Part shown: piece by piece, positions 24,220 to 34,349 of the stretch
Position numbering within the stretch: the stretch's first letter is position 1
How the letters are laid out: each line of letters begins with the position of its first letter
Assembly: GCA_961205875.1 (NCBI GenBank)
Contig: OY540812.1
Location: 4,216,001-4,280,000 of the forward strand
Reading direction: 5' to 3'
DNA from: Sialis fuliginosa
Lineage: Eukaryota > Arthropoda > Insecta > Megaloptera > Sialidae
Length of the DNA: 64,000 bases
Notes under the pieces: model-generated
Told to the model about the DNA's origin: nothing
The model's input: the letters and a program-made list of their open reading frames with translations, nothing else
Database searches by the model: none
Position numbers and translations under genes: made by a program

Positions 24220-25320
24220 TCCGTCCGGGCTAATAAAGAAAATGTTACATACCATAACTCTTAGAATCTGTGCCAATTTTCGTTGATATGTTTATTTTGA
24301 ATTTAAAAAAATTATTTTTACTGTAATAATTAGATAGAGGTATCAATATAGTTATTCTTCTATTTTACATGCCTTATGCTTGAAGATATAACGATATTTT
24401 AGTTTGGTTTTAAAACATTATGAAAAACAGCGTTACTTTTAAAAATTAAATATTTAAATCATCTTCTATTATACAAACAAATAACTAAATTATTAAAATT
24501 TAATAAAACACAAAAACCTATAATTTCACGCATATAATATTTGAACAATAGACTGCATTATTTCATAACCAAATTTAAAATAAACGAATAAATTAAATAC
24601 TAAAAACTGGATGTTTTGTTTTGGAAATATATACAAATTTTCACAGTTAATTAATTCTGAAAGACACACACGTGAAAAAGTACAATAGCGTTTTGTACCA
24701 AAACTGTTTACAAAATAAAAAATATATAACAAGCGCCGTTCTTTAGAACTAATCCACTGTACAAACAGTTATAGTCTATTTGTAACGAAGTTAGTCGTGT
24801 TACCGTGAAATTAAAATATCGATTTTTCATTAAATTTGATTTTGTCATCATTCATCTGTAAAATAATAATAGTTTTTGATTATTATAAAACGACTCTAGT
24901 AACGATTTTTCTTCTTCAAATTTTAATACGATGTATTCATACTATTCAAAAAACTATTTAAATATATTTTTATAATAACTTGATAGTTTGAAAATTAGAA
25001 TATGTAAATTATCTATCAAGAGAGAAGTCCTATGTGACTGACTCATCAACGCCCAGTCTAAACCTACGTGAAAGTTATAAAATTTTATAAAAACGAATTC
25101 AACGCGAATGAATCCGCGGGCGGGCCGCTAGTATAAAATAGTTGAATAAAATAATAATAGAAATTATTTGTTGAAAATGACCTAAATTTTATCTATAACT
25201 AATTTCATTAATAATTTAATAATAAAAAATAAATAGAAAACAAAACATTTGCATCTTCAAAAAAATTCGTTTGTCGCTTCAAATTAAATATCAACAAATG
25301 TTTAATGAACGTATATGTTA
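24220..25320. other. Intronic, nothing recognised
   Basis: AT-rich; a GC-rich tail ATCCGCGGGCGGGCCGCTAG at about 25111-25130 looks like the end of a lepidopteran dispersed repeat in inverted orientation. Confidence 0.4.
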
Positions 25321-25326
25321 TTTATA

Positions 25327-25420
25327 AAGGTGTCTATACACGACCCAATCTGCAGTACCCCCACTCTACCTTCCGACAAATCGGCAATGCATATTGGATG
25401 GTGTATAGAGGCCTTTAGTC
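25327..25420. mobile_element. Very short palindromic MITE
   Basis: AAGGTGTCTATACACGACCC and the right-hand GGATGGTGTATAGAGGCCTT are inverted copies around about 45 bp. Fewer than 100 bp in total. Non-coding. Confidence 0.5.
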
Positions 25421-25429
25421 TAAAGGAAT

Positions 25430-26965
25430 CAAAGGAATCTAGATTTGTAAAAATATTTACATCAAAAGTATTTTTATAAAAATAAAACAAAATTGTTACA
25501 TTCCGATCAACGTTCGAATACCTACGTCCATTCACCCTAAATGTTATTTAATATCTGTGTAACTTTTATAAGTGCATTTTTGCGTATAAAAATGCGATTA
25601 GCAGTAATTCAATTTTTTTTTTAAAACTTCAACGTTAATCTTAATCTGATATAGATTATATTATAACATCACTGGCAGATTTAAGACTTAAGGTAGTTCA
25701 TATTGAGATAGGTTAATATTTAGCGTTTAAATTATTTTAATGGGGTGATAATAAGCGTAAAATTAGCCATCAACCTAGCTGAAAAAAGCAATATAATATT
25801 TGATTAGTTTTATTTAGGTGTGAAGAAAGTACTTAATATAAAGACTTCTTTGACAGATATTTTGTATATATGTATGTATAGTCAGGTAGAATAAATATTT
25901 GGGCCCCCTAGAATAATTTTTTAAATTTAAAGCTACATTAAAAAATTGCCATCATACAATATCTGAAGACATTTTTTTTTACTAATTATTTTGGCGAGAG
26001 AGCAAAAGAAGGTCACATATTATTTTTCCTTCAGCTCCCCCCCCCCCTCCCTTATCTTGGTGCCACTGTATACGTATCTATGATATAAATATTAATATTT
26101 AAGGAAGAATAAATATATTTTTTATTATATTTAACACACATTTATGATCTAGTTTTTATGAATATTTTTTCAATTAACATTATAAAGAGAACAATTCGAT
26201 AATTTCACGATTGAGTTTTTTTTTAGTTAAAATTTTATTGCGCGTAAATGAGATGCAAATATATACAAATAAAAATGCGTTTTCTAGAATACTATTTTGT
26301 TATTTTATATGATTCATAACGATCTTCTAGTTAAAAATATATTTTACTTGAAAAATAAACTGTGTTTATTCAAAAAACCAAATATAGATTTGAATATAGT
26401 CCTAATTTTATCTTGCTAAACATTACCAAAATGAAGGTTATACTATGAGCTTCAGAAGTCGTCTGCCACCCTAAATGTCAGAATCGCTTACAACAGATTA
26501 GGAAATAATAAGACAAACATCATCGGTTATCTTTTTCTATGGAGGAGCTTATATAGTTACATCATTTTAAATAAAAACACATTTCATTAATTAATTTTAT
26601 ATCAAGTTTAACATATTTTTCGGAATATCAATTTTTTATTGCCACAAAATTTACAATAATTCGATAAACGAAAAGTACTTCTTTATCTAGCAAATGAGTT
26701 TCAAAATATCTGTCTTTGTTTGGTACATAGAGAAATGATTTGAATATTATAATAATCAAATGAGAGGAGCCTACTAAGTTTGTGATAAGCGAATTTGATT
26801 GAAAACTGGTCGACCACTTCTGCATGCGACTCTGCATCTATTCCGCTGACAGAATTTCTCAGCAGCGATGATTCGCTGCAAACATTAACATAACCGCGTC
26901 AACATGTCACATACCAGATGTCAATTTTGCGTTTTGCCTGCACAGGTTGGGGTTTATTTGACCTG
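25430..26965. other. Intronic, nothing bounded
   Basis: AT-rich with a C run at 26038-26048 followed by GGTGCCACTG, which looks like one end of a hAT-type MITE whose other end I could not find. 26820-26965 is GC-richer and lies just left of the TIR element at 26972. Confidence 0.4.
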
Positions 26966-26971
26966 TACCTA

Positions 26972-28098
26972 CACTGCAAATGCAAAGTGTGTTGTTTTGA
27001 CACACCTAAGTGTGTCATTTTCTTGTAGTCATATTTAATCCCTTTTTTGGTGTGTTCTTTTATAAACACACTTTAAGGTGTGTAGTTTTAACACGTTTTT
27101 TGAACACGCTTTGTAGTGTGTTAGTGAATTAACACACTACAAAGCGTGTTACTGTAATAAATCTGTAAACCACATTTTATTAAGAAATTATTATTGAACA
27201 AATATAAATACAATGATTTTAAATAATATACACTACATAATAATTTTTTCTTCTTCGATTAATCAGCCACATAAAGCATATCTAAATTCATTGTAACAAT
27301 GTTATCCTCTGGTACGATATTATTATCACTTTTAGTTGATGATATCAAAACAATATGGACATCACTTTTATCCGAAATTTCATCTACAATTCCACATCAC
27401 ATATTTTATTATTTCTATCCGGGTCTTCTTTTTATAAAATAACTAATTTTCCCTGTATCATCATCTTCAGAATGCTGTCAGTTGTAGTTGCGTTTATTAA
27501 TCCTTGACGTATCAATTCTACACCCGATATATCTTTTTATCCGGTGAATATTTAATGCACTTACACATTTCACCTGTCAGACAATAAACTTTCTTTTCTA
27601 TATTAATTTAATATACAAATATCAAGCTCAATTCAATCAAAACGACGAAGGATTATGACGCGACATGATGAATGTCAAATCGTTCTATATACTCTATATG
27701 GCAAAAGAGTGAGAGCGAATATGGTATCATGACTATAGAGAGAGAAAGATCGAATGTATATAGGCTATATTCACCTATATTATATTCTAACACACCAACA
27801 AGTGTGTTTATTTTCAAAGTGTGTAGTTCTCCAAAAAGTGTGTTAGTAGATATTAAACGTGTCATTTCAACACACTTAAGTGTGTAAATAATATTTTTGA
27901 TTATGATTTACAAATTATTTTTTACACACCAGAAAGTGTGTTACTCTTTTAACACGGATAAGCGTGTTAATTGCAAATATCAAACGTGTAAACTAACACA
28001 CTTAATCTTGATTACACACTTATGTGTGTCAAATAACACACTCATGTGTGTTTTGTAACACATTTTGGTGTGTTTTTAACAAACTAGCATTTGCAGTG
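26972..28098. mobile_element. 1.1-kb TIR element built of ACACAC/GTGTGT palindromes
   Basis: Ends are CACTGCAAATGC and GCATTTGCAGTG, a 12-bp perfect TIR, each flanked by TA. The left arm (to about 27150) and right arm (from about 27790) are arrays of short imperfect palindromes such as ACACACCTAAGTGTGTC, AACACACTTAAGTGTGT and ACACACTTATGTGTGTC, roughly a dozen in all. The centre contains a decayed minus-strand frame ending NIVPEDNIVTMNLDMLYVAD at a stop (27259-27261), with at least one frameshift upstream; I do not recognise it. Non-autonomous Tc1-type insertion is the simplest reading; the palindrome arrays resemble subterminal transposase-binding repeats. Confidence 0.75.
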
Positions 28099-28099
28099 T

Positions 28100-28250
28100 A
28101 CTCTTGACGCCGCTGCCGCCAGTACAAAGTTACACGGTAGCCGCGCCGCGGGGGCGAGTACGGCACCGCGCGTTCGGCATTACTCGGAATCGCTCGGAAC
28201 TAGCGTCGCGTCTATATTTGGAGTGGCGGCAAACCGACCGAATATAAAAC
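28100..28250 (+). promoter_or_regulatory. GC-rich candidate alternative promoter
   Basis: An isolated GC-rich block (CGCCGCTGCCGCC, GCCGCGCCGCGGGGGCGAG) is followed by CTATATTTGG (28212-28221), which is one mismatch from both an SRF CArG box and near a MEF2 site, and by TATAAAAC at 28243-28250. It immediately precedes the possible start exon at 28251 and lies 2.2 kb before the terminal exon at 30456. Its left edge is only 2 bp from a transposon end. Confidence 0.4.
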
Positions 28251-28295
28251 ATGAGTATTTCTACAGTTGTGAAATTATACCTCGCGACTAAACTA
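28251..28295 (+). CDS. Possible alternative first coding exon of the myofilin-like gene
   Basis: ATG in AAAACATGAG opens exactly 15 codons (MSISTVVKLYLATKL) and stops in phase 0 at CTA|GTATGT, a good donor. That phase matches the acceptor at 30456, so an alternative product of 104 residues could be made (15 plus 89). The peptide has no known relatives to me and is short, so chance is possible. The TATAAAAC directly upstream would, if used as a TATA box, place transcription start inside this exon, which argues against the ATG. Confidence 0.3.
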
Positions 28296-28964
28296 GTATG
28301 TCCGTCGACTTTGTTGTAGTAACAGCATAGCTTCGCACAGGCCCTGCCGTTCTTGTTTTAATATGTTTCTTTCAAGATTATGTTGCTTTAGAAATGTTAT
28401 TTTAATTGGCTATTACCCAAATTGACTATTAATATATATGTCAGGTATTATAAGAATCTGCTATTGAGCAAAATCTAAGCTAGTATTTTAGATCAGTAGT
28501 AATAAATGTATAATAATGTAAATTCTATGCATTTTATGGTGTAAAACTATCACCAATGCTTTTAGATCGAGTATGAATCAAAGCCATTTATATATACTAC
28601 TAGCGCATTGGACCAAGTGTTACCAGGGTTAATATACATAAAATCATATATTCAACATGCCCACCCAATACGCTCACCCAACATTTACACAAAATTCAGT
28701 AGTATTTTCAAACTCGCAGGAAACACCAGATCTCGTCTTAGAATTTGTGTAAAAAAAAAATAGGTTAGCAACAATCGTAATCAATTTCGATAATTTATCT
28801 TTCTTGGAAGTGAAATGTTTGTTTATATTTTCAATCAATATATTTCAAAATATTTAATTATTAACATGTGTCAAAAATCATCCAAATGTTCGACAAAATA
28901 TTTGAAAGAGACGTGATCATAGTAACCTTATTTAAATAAAATATTGAAACCGTAAACATCAAAA

Positions 28965-29160
28965 TAAACAAAACACGATTTGATAAAGATTTTTTAGTAT
29001 TTCGATGTTATATCTTAGGTTTTCATAAAATATTAATAGCCACAAACATGCACAGAAAAAATGTCTAACTAGTGGTGAAAATCGCATTGAAATCGGTTCA
29101 GTAATTCCCGAGTCTATAAGCCTCATACAAAACATTATTTTTTATTATATATAGAGATAG
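28965..29160 (+). repeat. Dispersed repeat tail shared with 45105-45240
   Basis: Shares ACACGAT-TGATAAAGATTTTTT, 'ATCTTAGGTTTTCATAAAAT', GGTGAAAA-CGCATTGAAATCGGTTC and the TATAGAGA end. A SINE/LINE-type 3' tail. Confidence 0.6.
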
Positions 29161-29601
29161 AGATACCATTGATAAGAACTGTCAATGGGTTGTCATTTAT
29201 ATTTAATACCTTGCAGATAGCGTTAGTTTAGTTTTTTAGTTTTTGCTCGAGAGTAAATTCTTTATTATACTGGACATTACACTGATATATTATTAATAGG
29301 TCAAAAATTACTTAGAAAGTGAAATCGTATGTACACAAGTAATTTTTGTATTATTTTAATACATAGAAAACGATCAAATTTAGAATAAAGTATGGTAGAT
29401 TTGCGGACTTGATAATTATCACTGGATGTATCTAGGCTTCTGTGTTTTAACGGCATCTTTATGCGTATTAAAGATTGATAGTTTTATGTAAATTTGGAAA
29501 ATATGATATATAGTTTTAAAAAAATAGTAAAACATAATTGTATTTAGAATCAATAATGCGTCTCTGAATTAATAAAAATTAGAAGAATTAAATTGTCTAA
29601 C

Positions 29602-29720
29602 CCTTTGAGTCTTAAGAAACAAAATTTTGTGCACAGTGGTTTTATTTTTATGCCACTAGTACTCAGAATAAAAATAATTCATTTCTGTATGGTTTTAAAA
29701 CTATACATGGACTCAAAAGG
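29602..29720. mobile_element. Decayed piggyBac-like MITE
   Basis: CCCTTTGAGTC on the left and GACTCAAAAGG on the right form an 11-bp imperfect TIR, flanked by CTAA and TTCA, both one change from the TTAA target site of piggyBac-type elements. Non-coding. Confidence 0.4.
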
Positions 29721-29833
29721 TTCAGTTATGAAAAGTATGTGATTTTATCATCAAAAATATCTGAAAACAAGATTAGAAAAAAAATTTCTCTCATAAATTT
29801 TATTTTAAACAGCGACAAGATAGATATTATATA

Positions 29834-30245
29834 CAGTGTATTCCAAGTTGATTAAGCCATAGGAAATTTAACATGGGGACAATTAGAAATGTTGTAGTAG
29901 CCTTTGGTCAAATTTAACGATGTGTGATTGGTGCATTTTGAAATGCCGCCTCGGAACTAACTGATAAATTTTAAATTAATCAACAGTATTTTGTTTTCAA
30001 CTTCAATAAAGATTAAAATACATTAATGAAATTAAAGTAAGCATTCTAGATAAAATTATAATAATATTTTTTGACAGATATAAAATTGAAAACAAAATAC
30101 TAATGACAATTTTACTAAATTTTGTGGCGGCATTTCAAAATGCACCAATCACACATCGTTAAATTCGATCAAAGGTTACTACAACACTTCTAATTGTCCC
30201 CATGTTAAATTTCCTATGGCTTAATTAATCAACTTGGAATACACT
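29834..30245. mobile_element. TA-flanked MITE, CAGTGTATTCCAAGTTGATT ends (copy 2)
   Basis: Same family as 23864-24213, with long arms (GCCATAGGAAATTTAACATG, GGTGCATTTTGAAATGCCGC) and TA on both sides. The right end is 210 bp upstream of the exon at 30456. The core differs from copy 1 by insertions. Confidence 0.8.
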
Positions 30246-30455
30246 GTATAAATAATTTATTTTGAAAATTTTTATGAAAATCGGTAATTTTTTTAATAAT
30301 GGTTCAGTATTGAAAAAAGCACATAGAAGAAGTGTCAAATCCAATCCTTTGCATCGTGATGTATAAATACCCTTGAAGCGTGGCTTGGCGTGGCACCGCA
30401 GAGCATGGCGTGGCAAGCGTGGCCCGATTGACTTGACGCAAGCCGGTTATTCCAG

Positions 30456-30725
30456 AGACGACCAGTACCATGGGAGAAAGTGCCGTTCGTACCACGGCCG
30501 AGTCTGGTGCCAGACCCAGTGACGGTGTTCGGCAAGAACAGGGCTCCTCCACCACCCGGGAGCACCTCGAGGATGGTGCTACGTCCCGCTAATACCCGCA
30601 CCAGAGTGCAAGTGATGACACAGAACCATGCTAGCCATTACGTGCCGCCTCGTGAAGCGACTAGAGCTCGCGTTATGGAACTTTTGCGGAAAGAAACTGC
30701 TCGAAAAGAAAAAATTAATTTTTAA
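30456..30725 (+). CDS. Mf: Terminal exon A of the myofilin-like gene
   Basis: The acceptor GGTTATTCCAG opens a phase-0 frame of 89 codons to TAA at 30723-30725. It begins RRPVPWEKVPFVPRPSLVPD, continues PVTVFGKNRAPPPPGSTSRM, and ends in a charged helix-like tail (PPREATRARVMELLRKETAR, KEKINF). The Trp-Glu-Lys-Val-Pro block and the short basic C-terminus are what I associate with insect myofilin, a protein of muscle thick filaments, but I cannot run a search. G+C and codon use stand out from the AT-rich intron. Spliced to the start exon at 17494 this gives 117 residues. An AATAAA at 30975-30980 would end the transcript. Confidence 0.75.
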   Translation, partial: RRPVPWEKVPFVPRPSLVPDPVTVFGKNRAPPPPGSTSRMVLRPANTRTRVQVMTQNHASHYVPPREATRARVMELLRKETARKEKINF

Positions 30726-30974
30726 TTTCGATATATTTACTAAGTTTAAACAAAATATTTTGAAAATTAATTGCCACTAAAATACATATCCAAAATTTTT
30801 ATACCTAATACGAAAAGCTTTATTTAAGAGTCAATTTTCTTGTGAAGTCTGAAAAAAAAACTATACCAAAATTTTTTTATTCAATATTTTTTTATACTTT
30901 AATTGTAATAATTATAGTAAAATATGGTATAGTTAATTAATTGTATTATAATTTAATTTTTAAGTAAGCTTTTC

Positions 30975-30980
30975 AATAAA
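30975..30980 (+). terminator. Candidate poly(A) signal for terminal exon A
   Basis: AATAAA (TTCAATAAATTTG) 250 nt after the stop codon at 30723-30725, giving a short AT-rich 3' UTR. AATAAA is frequent by chance in this window. Confidence 0.35.
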
Positions 30981-31269
30981 TTTGAAACACATTAAATTGG
31001 AGCTATAAAATATATAATGATTATCTCCAATAATAATTTTTACCAAATACAAATACCCCTAATCTTAGGTTGCATAAAGCAAAATTAATCACAATTAGTT
31101 AATCAGTTGTTTTAAAAACATTATTACCTAAATTCTAATAAACAATCACGGTTGTGATAAATTTTTTAAGGTAAAAAATTATCATATTTAGTGAATTGTT
31201 AATTTAAAAATTGAGATTAAGTTTAGAATTAATATTAATCATGGTTTGAAAACAACTGATTAACTAATT

Positions 31270-31345
31270 GTGGTTAATTTTGCTTTATGCAAAAAAGACA
31301 CTAACTTGTGGTTAATTTTGCTTTATGCAAAAAAGACACTAACTT
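31270..31345 (+). repeat. Exact 38-bp tandem duplication inside the foldback
   Basis: Two identical units starting GTGGTTAATTTTGCTTTATG and ending GACACTAACTT lie head to tail. The second unit's end pairs with AGTTAGTGTCTTT just downstream to form a 13-bp hairpin before the ribozyme-like motif. Confidence 0.85.
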
Positions 31346-31357
31346 GTAGTTAGTGTC

Positions 31358-31409
31358 TTTAGGACTCTGATGATGATAGCATTGCTATTGAAACACGTGT
31401 AAGTCTAAA
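31358..31409 (+). ncRNA. Hammerhead-ribozyme-like motif (type I, palindromic stem III)
   Basis: Core CTGATGA (31367-31373) is followed by a stem II of five pairs, ATAGC/GCTAT with loop ATT, then GAAA (31390-31393) and the palindrome ACACGTGT (31393-31400) as stem III, with H17 = A at 31401. Stem I pairs TTTAGGACT (31358-31366) with AGTCTAAA (31402-31409): eight pairs with one bulged G. All invariant core residues are present. Palindromic stem III suggests action as a dimer. Confidence 0.6.
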
Positions 31410-31449
31410 CTCTTACAATTTTTATGGTTAGGGGGATTTGTATTTGATA

Positions 31450-32280
31450 AGTCATAACCATAACTTTTATCTGTTGTTTGTTATAATAATTTTTAAATTA
31501 AGCAAAATATCAGTTTAAACTTAGTAAACGTCTTAATTTACAAAAAATCGAATTTATTTAATTGACCTGAACGAACTAACGAACCTTAATGTAATTTTTA
31601 CAAATATTTACTTTGGTTATTTTTTCCAATTAACAAGCACCTTAATTTTCCCAGAATAAATATTAGATATGATATAATAGTAAGTATTATTTGTACTATA
31701 AATAATTAGCTAGATCTTTCTATTACCTATTATAATAAAACAATTCTAGAGTTTGTAAAATAATTCCCTTAAGCATTTACATGTAGGTATATTATTTATA
31801 AACAAAATTATGCTGAAAAATTAAACCAAATGTATAGTTTTGTACTATTCGCTTATTTCCAATAAAAAACGAAAGAAAATATATCTGATTTTTTAATTAA
31901 CGACACTTCTTCCTTTTTACTTCGGTATGCTACAGGCTATAGTAATTTCAAACGAAACGTCGGATAGAAAACTAACGCTTAGATATCTTCAGTGATAATA
32001 TAATTTTATAATATGTATAATTAGTAAGATGACATCAAGTAGGATAATGTTTAAAATATTTACTGGAGATAAAAATGGACCGTATATTTCATGTACAGGT
32101 GTTTAAGACATAAAAATAATTTATTTTAAAGTTACCTGCGACAAAGATATATGTCATTGGCGTGAATCCAAATAGAACGTAAAATTGCTTCTCCAACTGC
32201 AACATATATTCAACATATTTTTATAATATGTCATTTGAAGTAACAGAAGATATTCAATGCAAAATAATGCCAAATACTTT
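31450..32280. other. Intronic, nothing recognised
   Basis: AT-rich. A CTTCAG/CGAAACGTC pair near 31950-31990 was examined and is in the wrong relative orientation for a hammerhead. Confidence 0.4.
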
Positions 32281-32290
32281 TATGAATAAT

Positions 32291-32453
32291 CAGTAGCGCA
32301 TCCATGGAGGAGGGTTCGGGGTGCGACCCCTCTAAAATGTATTAATATACATTATTTAATTAAACGATCAAGATAGATCAATAAATGGAAATTATATATA
32401 TTTACAAAAAAAATCCCCCCCCCCCTCCCGAAAAATATATGGGTGCGCTACTG
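32291..32453. mobile_element. hAT-like MITE, CAGTAGCGCAxCCATGG termini
   Basis: The left end CAGTAGCGCATCCATGG and the right end CATA-free complement TGGGTGCGCTACTG form an imperfect TIR in 163 bp. Flanking octamers TGAATAAT and AGAATAAT agree at 7 of 8 positions. The inside holds GGGGTGCGACCCCTC and a long C run. Confidence 0.75.
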
Positions 32454-32581
32454 AGAATAATAAAAAAATGAATTTATTTTGTGATTTTTTGTAAAAAATT
32501 ACGTATGAGTAGAGTTGTTTATAGGCCAAAATCAATTCTTGTCGATTTTTTAATTTCGATACATTTTACTCGAAAAAAAAA

Positions 32582-32885
32582 TTTAGATCTGAAGTGATCA
32601 AATCAGATCTTGATAGATCTGCATTTTGATACAAGATCATATGGTTTTTGATTTGCAAAGATCTACAACGATCTACAAAGATCTCTGAAGATCGTTGTAA
32701 CGTTGAAAATTTATGAATTTTCAATGTTTGAATCTCTATCACGATCTACAACGATCTTTAGATATCTTTGTAGATCGTTGTAGATCTTTGTAGGTCTTCA
32801 TGGATCAAAAACCAGTGAAAAATATGATTTTGTCTCAAAATGAAGATCTATCTCAGATCTGATTTGATCACTTCAAATCTAATTT
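32582..32885. mobile_element. AGATCT foldback element, full copy
   Basis: A near-palindrome of about 300 bp: TTTAGATCTGAAGTGATCAA at the left mirrors TTGATCACTTCAAATCTAA at the right, and GATCTACAACGATCTACAAA mirrors the inner right arm. The word AGATCT or GATC recurs more than a dozen times. Partial copies lie at 10190-10262 and 11745-11935. Flanks are A/T runs, so a target-site duplication cannot be read. Confidence 0.7.
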
Positions 32886-33917
32886 TTTTTTCAAAATATA
32901 ATTTTGATATTTCGTATTAAAATGATTTGGCTTTTAAATTATTAATATATCGGTATGAAATCTTCAAAAATATGTTTATAAAATTAAAAGTCTATTGCTC
33001 GAGTAGAATAACGGAACAACAACGTTAATGTTAATATAAATTAATCATTAGTAGATGTAAACACTGTTGATATTTAACTAGCTAGTTCACTTGTTTCACA
33101 CAATCAATCAATTGTAAATGAATAATAGAATAACACATAACAAAATTGCATCAGTTCGTGCGTTTTGCAGTAAACAAATTGAAACAATTTATCATCTCAT
33201 TGAGTGATTTATTTTCCAATCAATTACAATTAAAAGTAACTGGACAAATCTGCGGTACAGTGTTAATTTTAGTTAAAATTATATTTCTGGTATGAATTTC
33301 AAAATATTGAATTATATAAATTATATATTAATAAATATAAATATTATATTATCTTGTTTTTGTATGTTCTGAAAGGGATAAAGCAACATTAGAGAGTACA
33401 TATTTTTTTCATAGAAATTTTGAGTCGCTGTGCGATTCAAAACTGATCTACGACCAAAATAGTTATCAATATTATAGAAGAGAAAAATTTTAACAATTTT
33501 TGTTGAAAATGTTTTTTTAAAGGTCAAATAATTTCTAAGCTATTGCCGTTAATGGATTGGCTTGTTAACGCGCCAACATGATATCATAGCATTTTGTAAT
33601 GGAAATTTTGAGCTTTTAATCTAAAATATTAAAATCTGACTACCGATTTAGTTTTTTGCTCGTAGATAAATCATATCTCAGAAACTATTTAACTTATAAA
33701 AAAATATTTGAGACAAAAGATGCTTAAAATTGTCTCTTCTTTAATATTGCTAATAAATATCTTGGACGTACGACCTACTGGAAACGAGATATTACGAAAA
33801 ATCTGAGACGCAACAAACGGGCTCGCCAGCCATATAGAACTCGAAATTTCCGTGATAAAATACTGAGGTTTCTGACGCTCTCTTATAATTTAATAACATA
33901 GCCACACAAAAAATAGC

Positions 33918-34275
33918 GTGCAATACCAAAAAAGCGACCTATATAGTATTGTAGTATTGGTCGAGCATATTTGAAATCCAAATTTTTGCAATTTTCTGCT
34001 TACCAATTTTTTTAAATTTGAGCTTGAATTTTGGGTTTATGTTGTATTTTTCCAAAAAAAGTGTGCAATATCAAAAAAGCGTACTATTGGTCAAGCATAG
34101 TCGAAACCCAAATTTTTGTAATTTTCTGCTTACCAGTTTTTTTTAAATTTGTGTTTGAATTTTGGGTTTAAGTTACATTTTTCCAAGTTGGCTAAACCCA
34201 AATTTCAAGTTCAAATAAAAAATAATCAGTAAGCAGAAAATTTCAAAAATTTGGATTTGGACAATGCTCGACCAA
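33918..34275. repeat. Two direct and one inverted copy of a ~130-bp unit
   Basis: The unit runs GTGCAAT-CCAAAAAAGCG ... TATTGGTC-AGCATA ... AATTTTCTGCTTACCA ... GAATTTTGGGTTTA and occurs at about 33918-34055 and 34058-34190. A shorter inverted copy (GCTAAACCCAAATTTCAAG ... CAGTAAGCAGAAAATTTC ... CTCGACCAAT) follows at 34192-34275. Confidence 0.7.
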
Positions 34276-34349
34276 TTATATATATTGTAGATTTAGCCAA
34301 TTAGAGCCTTTTAACTGACAGTTTGAGACAGGTGTGTCCTTAAATACTT

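Larger units (their letters stand above)
31045..31446. mobile_element. Foldback element carrying a hammerhead-like motif in its right arm
   Basis: The left end AAATACAAATACCCCTAA and the right end TTAGGGGGATTTGTATTT are complementary. Inner arms also pair (TTGCATAAAGCAAAATTAA with TTAATTTTGCTTTATGCAA, and AGTTAATCAGTTGTTTT with its complement). The right arm is longer because it contains a 38-bp tandem duplication and the motif at 31358-31409. No protein. Confidence 0.65.

Noticed and set aside
30304-30601. Minus-strand frames of 83 and 88 codons
   Set aside because: They are shadows of the real + strand exon at 30456-30725.
31930-31995. Hammerhead candidate (CGAAACGTC near CTTCAG)
   Set aside because: The GAAAC half is on the + strand and the CTGAAGA half on the minus strand, so no single RNA has both in the needed order.
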